Below, in pieces: positions 53,270-60,974 of a stretch of DNA of 64,000 nt. The stretch is taken from the NCBI GenBank assembly GCA_021155195.1, contig JAJNPV010000050.1:744001-808000 (forward strand), given 5' to 3'. The notes under the pieces are model-generated. The model ran no database searches and was not told the DNA's origin. It was given only the letters and a program-made list of their open reading frames with translations. The stretch comes from Ohtaekwangia sp. (lineage in GTDB: Bacteria > Bacteroidota > Bacteroidia > Cytophagales > Cyclobacteriaceae). Numbering within the stretch: the stretch's first letter is position 1; every line of letters starts with the position of its first letter. A program made the translations under genes and the position numbers.

Positions 53270-55912
53270 TTACTCTGACCGAAGGCTATTAACTGGATTT
53301 GTATTGGCAGCTTTAAATGTTTGGGTGCTTACTGTAAGGATGGAGATGAGAACAATTGTGATCAGTGGAATGATGAACATCGAAACACTCAAATCAATTC
53401 TAACCGCATAGGATGAAAGCCATTGTTCCATGGCCATGTATGACAACGGCATAGCAAGAACGGCAGCCACTAAAACCCATTTGATAAAATCGCGTGAGAG
53501 CAGTTGTACAATTTGAGCAACCGATCCGCCCAATACTTTGCGAATACCAATTTCTTTGGTACGCTGCAGAATCGTAAAGGAAGAAAGTCCAAATAAACCC
53601 AGGCAGGCAATCACAATCGCTATCACTGAAAAGGTAGCCATTACAATTCCAAATTGCGCATCAGCTTTATATTGCTGATTGTATTTTTCATCTAAAAAGA
53701 AATAGCTGAACGGACTTGATGGAAACAAAGCGTCCCAATTTTTTTTAGCGTAGTCGACCGTTTCTTTAATGTTATTTGATTCTACTTTAAGTGTAACATA
53801 CCCTGAGAACCCTGAATAATATCGCAAAATCATAGGCACATGACTTTCTTTAGGTGAGCGCTGATAAAAATCCTTCACTACCCCAATTATAGTTGATGAA
53901 TTATTAAATGTAATTTTTGATCCAATAGCTTCCTGCGGAGATGCGAATCCCAACGATTTTGATGCTTCTTCATTAATTATTACCAAATTCTTATTCTGCA
54001 TTCCTGCTTCAAAATTTCTACCAGCACGGAGTTCCATACCAAAGGCAGGAATGAAATCAGCATCAATAGGATAATGAGAATAATTGAAACTGTTTCCGTT
54101 TTTATCCTTACCCACTTGAAATACGCTTTGTGTAGTACTCATTTCATTTAATCCAGATGCTGTACCCGATCCTGGAATAGATTGCGATTGTGATACCACT
54201 TGAATAGCGGGATCGCGCAGAAGTACAGTCTTAAAACTTATGTACTTATTTTGAAAAATTGAATCTGCCTGATCAACATCCGGAGCGCGTAGAATCAGCG
54301 TTTGACTGATATCCATTCCAAGATCGTAATTTTGTAAATGTTTGATTTGAAGATAGACAGCACTCAAACAAATAATCAAAACAGTAGTAGCTGCAAACTG
54401 AAATACAACCAGGCCTTGCCGCAGCCACTGTCCGTGCACCGATGATCTGAATTTTCCTTTCAGTACCGTAACAGGATCGAACGATGATAAGACAATTGCG
54501 GGATAGCCGCCTGATAGAATAATACCAACACTGAGAATTGTTGCCAATGAATACCAAAATGAGTTGTATTGAAAAAGATCAATTAATGGTTGACCCGTAA
54601 GATCATAAAAATAAGGCGAGCCAATTTTTATGATCACCAGAGCCATCGCAGCAGCAGCCAGATTGACTAAGATTGACTCTGTAAGGAATTGAATGATCAA
54701 TTGAGAACGAGCCGACCCCATTACTTTGCGAACTCCTACTTCACGTGCACGTTCCATGGCCTTGGCCGTTGAAAGATTAATGTAGTTGACCCACGCCAGC
54801 CCCATAACGAATACGGCTATTATCAGCAATGCATAAACTGTTTGGGCATTGCCATTCACTTCAGGCTCATACGTTTTATGCGAATACAGATGTATATCTT
54901 TTATAGGCTCTGCCGAAAACCGATCCTCATTTATTTTATCTTTCAGCGATGCCGACAAATCAGTCAGCTTTTTATTAAATGCAATAATGTCTGTACCAGG
55001 AGCCATTAGCAAATAGGTGAACTCGTTATTTCCACTCCCCCAATTATCATCCGTATAGTTATTTTGAATGGATGGATACGTGACATGCGAAAGCAGAAAA
55101 TCAAATTTGAGGTGAGTATTAGCCGGAACATCTTCTAACACAGCTGTAATTTTATAGAGTCCACCTCGTGCTTCAATCGATTCGTTAACAACATCGGTGC
55201 GGCCAAAGTATTTTTCGGCTGTGCTTGCCGTAATTACAACCTGATTGGGTTTGGATAGAGCCGTAGCTAAGTTTCCATGCAACGGCTTGAATGAAAAAAC
55301 AGTAAATACCGAGGAGTCAGCAAAATAACTTTTCTCTTCCAGAAATTTCTGCTCTCCAATTTTCACTCGGGTATTGTCATTGTTCATCATCCGCACAAAA
55401 TCTACCACCTCGGGCATCTGCTCTTTGGCTAAAGGACCGAAGGGGGCATATGTTTCGCAATCTGTCATCAAAAACTCAGAACCTTTATATAGATCAAGTG
55501 TAACACGGTAGATGTTATCTGCGTTTTTATGGAAGTCTTCATAACTTCTTTCATACCGCACATAGCTCAATAAAAACAAAAAGCACGCGATGCCTAAGGC
55601 TAACCCACTAATGTTGATGAGCGAATAGCCTTTACTTTTAGCAAGATTTCGCCATCCGATTTTAAAATAGCTTTTAAACATAGCACTTGAATTTAGATAT
55701 GATGTTGATTTCTTAATGGCAAATGGTCTGAGGTAGTTAACCACTTCATGCCAGTAATTGATTTTTGCCTTAAAGGCAGATTTAGTTTTTAAGTCTGAAA
55801 AGAATTTCTCTTCCAGATCGCCTTCTACTTCTTCCACGAAATCAGTTCGTAAGAACTTGTGAAGCAAGCGCGTTGCTAGTTTGGGCGGTATGTGTTTTCG
55901 GCTAGCCACCAA
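53270..55912 (-). CDS. MacB/FtsX-type ABC permease with N-terminal prefix domain
   Basis: About 880 aa. The start overlaps the end of the PadR gene by 11 bp and is a TTG at 55912, or a GTG at 55909; both give a protein opening VASRKHIPPKLATRLLHKFLRTDFVEEVEGDLEEKFF. The permease part starts at MFKSYFKIGWRNLAKSKGYSLINI. Loops are REVGVRKVMGSARSQ and KEIGIRKVLGGS. It is the first permease of the operon, coupled both to padR upstream and to the permease at 50666 downstream. Confidence 0.9.
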   Translation of the reverse strand: MVASRKHIPPKLATRLLHKFLRTDFVEEVEGDLEEKFFSDLKTKSAFKAKINYWHEVVNYLRPFAIKKSTSYLNSSAMFKSYFKIGWRNLAKSKGYSLINISGLALGIACFLFLLSYVRYERSYEDFHKNADNIYRVTLDLYKGSEFLMTDCETYAPFGPLAKEQMPEVVDFVRMMNNDNTRVKIGEQKFLEEKSYFADSSVFTVFSFKPLHGNLATALSKPNQVVITASTAEKYFGRTDVVNESIEARGGLYKITAVLEDVPANTHLKFDFLLSHVTYPSIQNNYTDDNWGSGNNEFTYLLMAPGTDIIAFNKKLTDLSASLKDKINEDRFSAEPIKDIHLYSHKTYEPEVNGNAQTVYALLIIAVFVMGLAWVNYINLSTAKAMERAREVGVRKVMGSARSQLIIQFLTESILVNLAAAAMALVIIKIGSPYFYDLTGQPLIDLFQYNSFWYSLATILSVGIILSGGYPAIVLSSFDPVTVLKGKFRSSVHGQWLRQGLVVFQFAATTVLIICLSAVYLQIKHLQNYDLGMDISQTLILRAPDVDQADSIFQNKYISFKTVLLRDPAIQVVSQSQSIPGSGTASGLNEMSTTQSVFQVGKDKNGNSFNYSHYPIDADFIPAFGMELRAGRNFEAGMQNKNLVIINEEASKSLGFASPQEAIGSKITFNNSSTIIGVVKDFYQRSPKESHVPMILRYYSGFSGYVTLKVESNNIKETVDYAKKNWDALFPSSPFSYFFLDEKYNQQYKADAQFGIVMATFSVIAIVIACLGLFGLSSFTILQRTKEIGIRKVLGGSVAQIVQLLSRDFIKWVLVAAVLAMPLSYMAMEQWLSSYAVRIDLSVSMFIIPLITIVLISILTVSTQTFKAANTNPVNSLRSE

Positions 55913-56246
55913 AACTTAATTTGCTTGTACTAAAAGCCGGATATTGCTGCCACAACGCAACTTTAAAGTCGCGCGAATCTTTTAACACTTTTTTACCGAG
56001 TGCAGTAATGGTAAAAATTCGTTTGCGTCTTCCACCTCGCTCGGTAGTGGGTTTTCCCATTTCAGATTTTAAAAAGCCTTTGCCCTCAAGCCGATCAAGG
56101 GTGGAGTGTACTGCGCCAATAGATACCGACCTTCCGGTTTGGGATTCAAATTCCTCGGCAATGTGGAATGCATACGCACTCTCACCTAAAATACCCGTGA
56201 GAAGCAGAATCACTTCTTCAAATTCACCTAGTTTGGTTTCGATCAT
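55902..56246 (-). CDS. PadR-family transcriptional regulator
   Basis: A 114-aa protein with LGEFEEVILLLTGILGESAYAFHIAEEFESQTGRSVSIGAVHSTLDRLEGKGFLKSEMG, then RGGRRKRIFTITALGKKVL. It has the single winged helix and short C-terminal helix of PadR. The 3' end overlaps the permease start by about 11 bp. A 20-bp inverted repeat lies just upstream of the ATG and is the probable autoregulatory operator. Confidence 0.9.
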   Translation of the reverse strand: MIETKLGEFEEVILLLTGILGESAYAFHIAEEFESQTGRSVSIGAVHSTLDRLEGKGFLKSEMGKPTTERGGRRKRIFTITALGKKVLKDSRDFKVALWQQYPAFSTSKLSFGG

Positions 56247-56251
56247 ATAGT

Positions 56252-56306
56252 ACTAAATTGTAGAACTAATATACGGGAGTTTTATTTATTTGTTCTACTA
56301 TTTAGT
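56252..56306. promoter_or_regulatory. long inverted-repeat operator upstream of padR
   Basis: Left arm 56252-56271 is ACTAAATTGTAGAACTAATA. Right arm 56287-56306 is its reverse complement at 18 of 20 positions. The centre is 15 bp. The layout (19-20 bp arms, 14-15 bp centre, 5-10 bp from the ATG) is nearly the same as at 41795-41846, although the arm sequence differs. Confidence 0.6.
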
Positions 56307-56423
56307 AACTAATGTTATGCAGCGTACGTCTGACACCTTAACCTTAACACCGTGTATGGAAATAACCTCTCCCTTTCTGCATGTTTTTATTAATTTCAAC
56401 CACACAAACAGCTTTAGTTGTCT

Positions 56424-56441
56424 GACCACTCAAAAGTGGTC
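56424..56441. promoter_or_regulatory. short palindrome upstream of the GMC oxidoreductase gene
   Basis: GACCACT-caaa-AGTGGTC is a perfect 7-bp stem 28 bp upstream of the ATG. It could be an operator or a leader hairpin; no U-tract follows. Confidence 0.35.
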
Positions 56442-56469
56442 TTGACGACTTAACTAACTACCGAGTGCT

Positions 56470-58167
56470 ATGCTTAATCAAGATGAACGTACGTTTGATG
56501 CCATTGTCATTGGCTCAGGAATTTCAGGTGGCTGGGCCGCGAAAGAACTCTGTGAGAAGGGATTAAAAACATTAGTGTTGGAACGAGGCCGCAACGTGGT
56601 TCATAATAAAGATTATCCTACCGCTACTAAACAACCCTGGGAGATTCCCAACCGTGGCCGGCTTAGCGCAGAATTTTTAAAAGAGAATCCACTCATCAGT
56701 AAATCAGCTGGTATAGCCGAAGACAACAAACATTTTTTTATTGAAGATAAAGATCATCCCTATGTGCAAGAGAAACCCTTTGATTGGATCCGCGGCTATC
56801 AGGTAGGCGGCAAGTCGTTAACCTGGGGGCGTGCCACGCAACGTTGGAGTGAGTATGAGTTTTCGGCACCGGCTCGTTTTGGGTATGGACTCGATTGGCC
56901 TATTCGGTATAAAGATGTTGCATCGTGGTACTCACATGTAGAGAATTTTATTGGCATCTGCGGAAACAAAGATGGTATTGAAGCGATGCCCGATGGCGAG
57001 TTTCTTCCACCCTTCGATTTCAATTGTGTGGAGTCGCACATGCAACAAAAGATAAAAGAAAATTTTCCTGATCGCTACATGGTGCATGCCCGCTGGGCGC
57101 ACCTTACCCAACCCAAAGAAATTCATTTGCAACAAGGGCGTGGTCAATGCCAGGCGCGCAACTTATGCATGCGCGGGTGTCCGTTTGGTGGCTACTTCAG
57201 TTCGGTATCTTCTACATTGCCGTGGGCAGAGCGCACCGGCAATCTTACCATTCGTCCGCATTCAGTAGTACACTCTATTATCTATGACGAAAAATTAGGG
57301 AAGGCGAGTGGAGTGCGCATTATTGATGCGAACACCCATGAAGTGATTGAGTACAAAGCAAAAATTATTTTTGTCAATGCATCTGCGCTCAATAGCAACT
57401 TGGTGTTGCTCAATTCAAAATCAAATCGCTTTCCTAACGGATTAGGAAATGATAATGGATTGCTCGGTAAGTATGTAGCGTTTCATAATTACCGGGCTTC
57501 GGTAAATGGGGTGTTGGAAGGCTTTGAAGACAAATATTATTTTGGCCGCAACCCAACGGAACCCATCATTGCCAACTATCGCAACTTAAAAAAACAAGAC
57601 ACCGATTATGTAGGTGGGTTTACCACGTTTACCGGTGCGTATCGCGAAGGCTGGTGGGCTGATAAAAATAATGCGATTGGAGCCGACTTAAAAAAGCAAG
57701 TTCAAACACCTGGCCGTTGGCGCGTGTATATGTATATGCAAGGCGAAACCATTCCGAAAGAAACCAATCACGTGCGCCTGAGTGAAACCGAAAAAGATCA
57801 GTGGGGCATTCCGTTGTTGGTCACTACGGTGGATTATGATGACAACGATGAAAAGATGGTGAAGGACTTTTTAGAACAGAGTACCGCTATGATGGAGAAA
57901 GCCGGAGTGAAAGAGATTGATAGCTATGATTCCCATCAGGCTCCCGGCCTCGACATACACGAGATGGGCGGCTGCCGCATGGGTAAAGACCCAAAGACTT
58001 CGTTGCTCAACGAGTGGAATCAAATGCACTTGTGTAAAAATGTATTTGTAACCGATGGTGCTTGCATGACCAGCACCGGCAATCAAAGCCCCTCTATATT
58101 ATATATGGCACTTACTGCCCGCGCAGCTAATTATGCAGTGGAGGAAGTGAAAAAGGGGAGGTTGTAG
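56470..58167 (+). CDS. GMC-family FAD-dependent oxidoreductase
   Basis: A 565-aa protein. The N-terminal dinucleotide motif is DAIVIGSGISGGWAAKELCEKGLKTLVLERG. GMC marks include YQVGGKSLTWGRATQRW and a cysteine-bearing segment QCQARNLCMRGCPFGGYFSS. The C-terminal catalytic region has HEMGGCRMG and GNQSPSILYMALTARAANYA with a conserved His and Asn. It resembles membrane-associated sugar or alcohol dehydrogenases of the gluconate-2-dehydrogenase large-subunit type, but no gamma subunit or cytochrome gene is adjacent. There is no Tat motif or signal peptide at the start. Confidence 0.9.
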   Translation: MLNQDERTFDAIVIGSGISGGWAAKELCEKGLKTLVLERGRNVVHNKDYPTATKQPWEIPNRGRLSAEFLKENPLISKSAGIAEDNKHFFIEDKDHPYVQEKPFDWIRGYQVGGKSLTWGRATQRWSEYEFSAPARFGYGLDWPIRYKDVASWYSHVENFIGICGNKDGIEAMPDGEFLPPFDFNCVESHMQQKIKENFPDRYMVHARWAHLTQPKEIHLQQGRGQCQARNLCMRGCPFGGYFSSVSSTLPWAERTGNLTIRPHSVVHSIIYDEKLGKASGVRIIDANTHEVIEYKAKIIFVNASALNSNLVLLNSKSNRFPNGLGNDNGLLGKYVAFHNYRASVNGVLEGFEDKYYFGRNPTEPIIANYRNLKKQDTDYVGGFTTFTGAYREGWWADKNNAIGADLKKQVQTPGRWRVYMYMQGETIPKETNHVRLSETEKDQWGIPLLVTTVDYDDNDEKMVKDFLEQSTAMMEKAGVKEIDSYDSHQAPGLDIHEMGGCRMGKDPKTSLLNEWNQMHLCKNVFVTDGACMTSTGNQSPSILYMALTARAANYAVEEVKKGRL

Positions 58168-58240
58168 AAAAACTTTGCAAAAAAGTCAACGCTGCATTAT
58201 TTCCAGCACAAAAAACGTTGCTCTGCTAAAGACGTTATTT

Positions 58241-58795
58241 TTATTGATTGTAATGCAACGCATTTTTCATCCGTTCAATTCTTTTTTCAGCTTCTTGAAT
58301 GGAAATTCCATTTTCAAAGTCCGAAATCAATTTATGATCAATCCTATGCACTGTTATCTGTGGTCTTATTCCATCGCCCTTTACATTCACATTTACGTGA
58401 AGTCCTAAAGTACTTTCTTCATAATCTGGAATCTCATTGCTAATCATCCCGAAATACGTTTTCCCTTCAACGTTATTTTTAAATTCAGTTTGATAATCGT
58501 TAAAACTTTTTTCACTCAGAGAGACCCAAATCCCATAATCTAAATCTGGACAAGCATCATTAATTGGAATAGTTAGCGTTGTTCTTATAAATCTATCTGT
58601 TTGGTATTCGTGTGCTATAACACAAAAATCGCTCGATAATTCAGCTATTTCTTCTTTGTCTGTTTTATTTAATGTGTCGTAATAAAATGGTGATAAAAAT
58701 CCAAGTGCAGGCAATTCATCATGAATCTTTCCGCAAGTCAAACATTTAAATTCGACAGGCTTTTTCTTTTTCTGAAAGCGACTAAAAATTCCCAT
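58241..58795 (-). CDS. DUF2199 domain-containing protein
   Basis: A 184-aa protein. A basic N-terminus (MGIFSRFQKKKKP) leads into a CxxC pair in FKCLTCGKIHDELPALGFLSPFYYD, then SSDFCVIAHEYQTDRFIRTTLTIPI and YGIWVSLSEKSFNDYQ, the DUF2199 pattern. Function unknown; the Cys pair may bind zinc. Its start overlaps the previous gene by 1 bp. It is A/T-rich compared with the GMC gene and is the last of three accessory genes downstream of the tRNA locus. Confidence 0.8.
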   Translation of the reverse strand: MGIFSRFQKKKKPVEFKCLTCGKIHDELPALGFLSPFYYDTLNKTDKEEIAELSSDFCVIAHEYQTDRFIRTTLTIPINDACPDLDYGIWVSLSEKSFNDYQTEFKNNVEGKTYFGMISNEIPDYEESTLGLHVNVNVKGDGIRPQITVHRIDHKLISDFENGISIQEAEKRIERMKNALHYNQ

Positions 58796-59169
58796 TATTT
58801 TTTCATTATCTGCTCTACATATTTTTTGTGATTTTCATAACCATTCCGAGCTGGGTTCTCAAGATCAATCATTTCATCAAGACCAGTATCAAAAATTTGC
58901 CAGCCAAATTTTTTAGACAATTCAATTAATTCGAAGAGTCCATTTTCTCCATTGAGGCTCAATATTATATTACTTACTTCATCTTCAATAAAGAAGCAGA
59001 TTGTAAAATCGTTTCCTTTTATTTCTCTGTGATCTTCATCCCTAATCACATTATTAAATGCGGATTCTAATATTGAGCAGAAATTTGTTGGTTCTAGTTC
59101 GTTTTCGTTAATGTGTTCAATTGAACCAATTTTTTCCTTAGAGTTAAATAAAATTACATCCCAACTCAT
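58795..59169 (-). CDS. hypothetical protein, possibly linked to the DUF2199 gene
   Basis: A 124-aa acidic soluble protein, MSWDVILFNSKEKIGSIEHINENELEPTNF, with a hydrophobic NDFTICFFIEDEVSNIILSLNG strand pair and a short helix FELIELSKKFGWQIFD. I do not recognise the family. It overlaps the DUF2199 gene by one base and is 73 bp downstream of the 59243 gene. Low GC, like both neighbours. Confidence 0.65.
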   Translation of the reverse strand: MSWDVILFNSKEKIGSIEHINENELEPTNFCSILESAFNNVIRDEDHREIKGNDFTICFFIEDEVSNIILSLNGENGLFELIELSKKFGWQIFDTGLDEMIDLENPARNGYENHKKYVEQIMKK

Positions 59170-59242
59170 TTTTTATTCTTTTAATATTGTAAAACCTTGA
59201 GTGCAAATTGAGTTACTTAGTTATTTAAATAGTTCCTTTTCT

Positions 59243-59884
59243 TCACACCATTTTCAATTCAAGAGTGTTAATCTTGATTGTATCAACTACTACACTAATT
59301 TTCTTAAGTCCAGGCAGACAAACCTTAACTTTTTCAGTTCCCGAAGTCTGAATTAATATTCTGTATTCGTTTTGATAGCGATATGAGTCATCCTTATGGT
59401 GGAAAGTTAAGTCTCCATCATGCACTTTGTAATTATAGTATGTAATTGGCTTTCGTGAGAACTCTAATTTCTGCTTCTCTAATGAATTGTCAAGAATATC
59501 AAAGAATTCTTCCAAGTTGTAGATTACTATTATTTTGTCTCCGAGGCATAAGACACGGTCGTCTATTTTTTGGTATGAAAGATTATCCCCAAAATGAAGT
59601 GTATAAAGAGAACATATGTTGTGGGGGATTATTGTGGGGAACTCATTGTATTGAGCGTTAAACTGTTTTGAAATTTCGCTAAGTTTTATTGTTTTAGCAT
59701 TCGGCAAAGTTATTTCCAAGTATGTAATCTGTTTGTTCTTGATATTTGCTTCTCTAGGGTCATTTCGTCCACAAGCGTCAGTTTCCTTTGTTCTAAAACT
59801 CGAAAATGAGTTAAAGAACAAGTACTCTTTTTCGTACATGTCATCGATGTACTTTTTTTGTCCAACTTTCAATAAGAAGTCCAT
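59243..59884 (-). CDS. hypothetical protein, accessory
   Basis: A 213-aa soluble protein. It begins MDFLLKVGQKKYIDDMYEKEYLFFNSFSSFRTKETDACGRNDPREA; the pattern of an aromatic FFNSF box followed by DxxGRNDPxE recalls small proteins often found in accessory regions, but I cannot name a family. A later hydrophobic strand is DKIIVIYNLEEFFDIL. No signal peptide or TM. It is A/T-rich and is the first of three same-strand genes immediately downstream of the tRNA locus. Confidence 0.6.
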   Translation of the reverse strand: MDFLLKVGQKKYIDDMYEKEYLFFNSFSSFRTKETDACGRNDPREANIKNKQITYLEITLPNAKTIKLSEISKQFNAQYNEFPTIIPHNICSLYTLHFGDNLSYQKIDDRVLCLGDKIIVIYNLEEFFDILDNSLEKQKLEFSRKPITYYNYKVHDGDLTFHHKDDSYRYQNEYRILIQTSGTEKVKVCLPGLKKISVVVDTIKINTLELKMV

Positions 59885-59952
59885 TTCATCTTAGAATAAC
59901 AATACATAATAATTATTCCTCTTTACCAATATCCTTGTTTATAGGTCATAAA

Positions 59953-59984
59953 CAAAAAAGCCTGACGATTTCTCATCAGGCTTT
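59953..59984 (-). terminator. intrinsic terminator of the tRNA-Leu transcript
   Basis: Arms AAAGCCTGA (59957-59965) and TCAGGCTTT (59976-59984) form a 9-bp stem with a 10-nt loop, followed on the minus strand by a T-run. It begins 1 nt beyond the tRNA 3' end. Confidence 0.88.
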
Positions 59985-59985
59985 G

Positions 59986-60071
59986 TACCCGGGACGGGAG
60001 TTGAACCCGTACAGATATTACTATCCACAGGATTTTAAGTCCTGCGTGTCTACCAATTCCACCACCCGGGC
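59986..60071 (-). tRNA. tRNA-Leu, anticodon TAA
   Basis: An 86-nt cloverleaf with all parts: acceptor GCCCGGG paired with CCCGGGT (one G-U), D-arm GTGGAATTGGTAGACAC, anticodon arm CAGGA-CTTAAAA-TCCTG with anticodon TAA, a long type-II variable arm (GATA-gtaa-TATC core), T-arm ACGGG-TTCAACT-CCCGT, discriminator A. CCA is not encoded. Two truncated copies lie upstream (60127-60187 and 60243-60302). Confidence 0.95.
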
Positions 60072-60126
60072 AAATAACTTGCTGTGGCAATACAACTACT
60101 AAAGAACAAATTCCCCAAGAGTGAAG

Positions 60127-60187
60127 AGATATTACTATCCATCCCGCCTTTTTAGCGGGACGTGTCTACCAATTCCACCACCCGGGC
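60127..60187 (-). pseudogene. truncated tRNA-Leu copy 1, anticodon arm replaced by a hairpin
   Basis: It matches the intact tRNA-Leu from the 5' end through the D-arm without a difference (27 nt). The 17-nt anticodon arm is exchanged for TCCCGCTAAAAAGGCGGGA (6-bp stem, 7-nt loop without U33). The next 15 nt of the variable arm (TGGATAGTAATATCT) match again, and the copy then ends: no T-arm, no 3' acceptor strand. It cannot be a working tRNA. Confidence 0.88.
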
Positions 60188-60242
60188 AAATAACTTGCTG
60201 TGGCAATACAACTACTAAAGAACAAATTCCCCAAGAGTGAAG

Positions 60243-60302
60243 AGATATTACTATCCATCCCGCCTTTAAGCGGGACGTGTCTATCAATTCCACCACTCGG
60301 GC
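60243..60302 (-). pseudogene. truncated tRNA-Leu copy 2, anticodon arm replaced by a hairpin
   Basis: Same structure as copy 1: the 5' 27 nt differ from the intact gene at two positions. The anticodon arm is replaced by TCCCGCTTAAAGGCGGGA (6-bp stem, 6-nt loop). The variable-arm start TGGATAGTAATATCT is kept, and the T-arm and acceptor 3' strand are missing. Confidence 0.86.
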
Positions 60303-60316
60303 AAACGGATTGTGCT

Positions 60317-60351
60317 TTAAAAAATAACCCCTCTCTTTTAGGAGAGGGGTT
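60317..60351 (-). terminator. intrinsic terminator of the tRNA-Gly transcript
   Basis: Arms AACCCCTCTC (60326-60335) and GAGAGGGGTT (60342-60351) form a perfect 10-bp stem around a 6-nt loop, followed on the minus strand by ATTTTTTAAA. It starts 3 nt beyond the tRNA-Gly 3' end, so tRNA-Gly and tRNA-Leu are separate transcripts. Confidence 0.9.
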
Positions 60352-60352
60352 T

Positions 60353-60668
<316 letters not shown>

Positions 60669-60685
60669 CCTTTTCAAAGAACCTT

Positions 60686-60736
60686 GCGACCCTCCCGATC
60701 GCAATCGGGATGCTCTACCAACTGAGCTACTCCCGC
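60686..60736 (-). pseudogene. truncated tRNA-Gly copy, anticodon arm replaced by a hairpin
   Basis: The first 26 nt (plus 3 nt upstream) are identical to intact tRNA-Gly. The 17-nt anticodon arm is exchanged for TCCCGATTGCGATCGGGA (6-bp stem, 6-nt loop). GGGTCGC of the variable/T region matches again, and similarity ends there. The GIY-YIG ATG follows 17 nt later. The T-arm and 3' acceptor strand are missing. Confidence 0.88.
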
Positions 60737-60920
60737 TTAAATCATCCAAATTGAAGGTTTAATGAATCCAAACCTGCCTTTTGAACCCCCATTGGTTATA
60801 AGGGACTGCAAATTTAATAGCCATTATCAAAAAACCAATACAGCCGCTGCGATTTCAAAGTATTTAATGCAATTCAATTTACGCAGTGAGTAAATGCTGA
60901 TAACCTAAATAGTCAGTCAT

Positions 60921-60965
60921 CCCTCTCCTCTGGAGAGGGAGCGAGCCTGCCTGCCGGTAGGCAGG
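60921..60965. repeat. composite palindromic repeat
   Basis: CCCTCTCC-tct-GGAGAGGG (60921-60939) is followed by the near-palindrome CCTGCCTGCCGGTAGGCAGG (60946-60965) and GGGTGAGG. The second palindrome appears to sit inside a larger CCCTCTCC..GGGTGAGG repeat. No gene is seen in 60740-60974. Confidence 0.6.
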
Positions 60966-60974
60966 GGTGAGGTT

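Larger units (their letters stand above)
60072..60302. repeat. tandem duplication of truncated tRNA-Leu plus linker (116 and 115 bp units)
   Basis: Units 60072-60187 and 60188-60302 are nearly identical over their whole length. Each consists of a 55-bp linker (opening AAATAACTTGCTGTGG and ending AAGAGTGAAG) and a truncated tRNA-Leu. The intact tRNA-Leu ending at 60071 carries the same linker on its 5' side. Confidence 0.9.

Noticed and set aside
36158..56246. ATPase subunit hidden among the permease genes
   Set aside because: All reading frames between the permeases were examined for Walker A and LSGGQ-type motifs; none was found.
60127..60302. Two additional functional tRNA-Leu genes
   Set aside because: No T-arm and no 3' acceptor strand; the replacement loops lack U33 or have six nucleotides.
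60669..60749. 27-residue N-terminal extension of the GIY-YIG protein
   Set aside because: It is encoded by the truncated tRNA-Gly and its hairpin; family alignment begins at MFFVYIL, whose ATG has an AAAAGG ahead of it.
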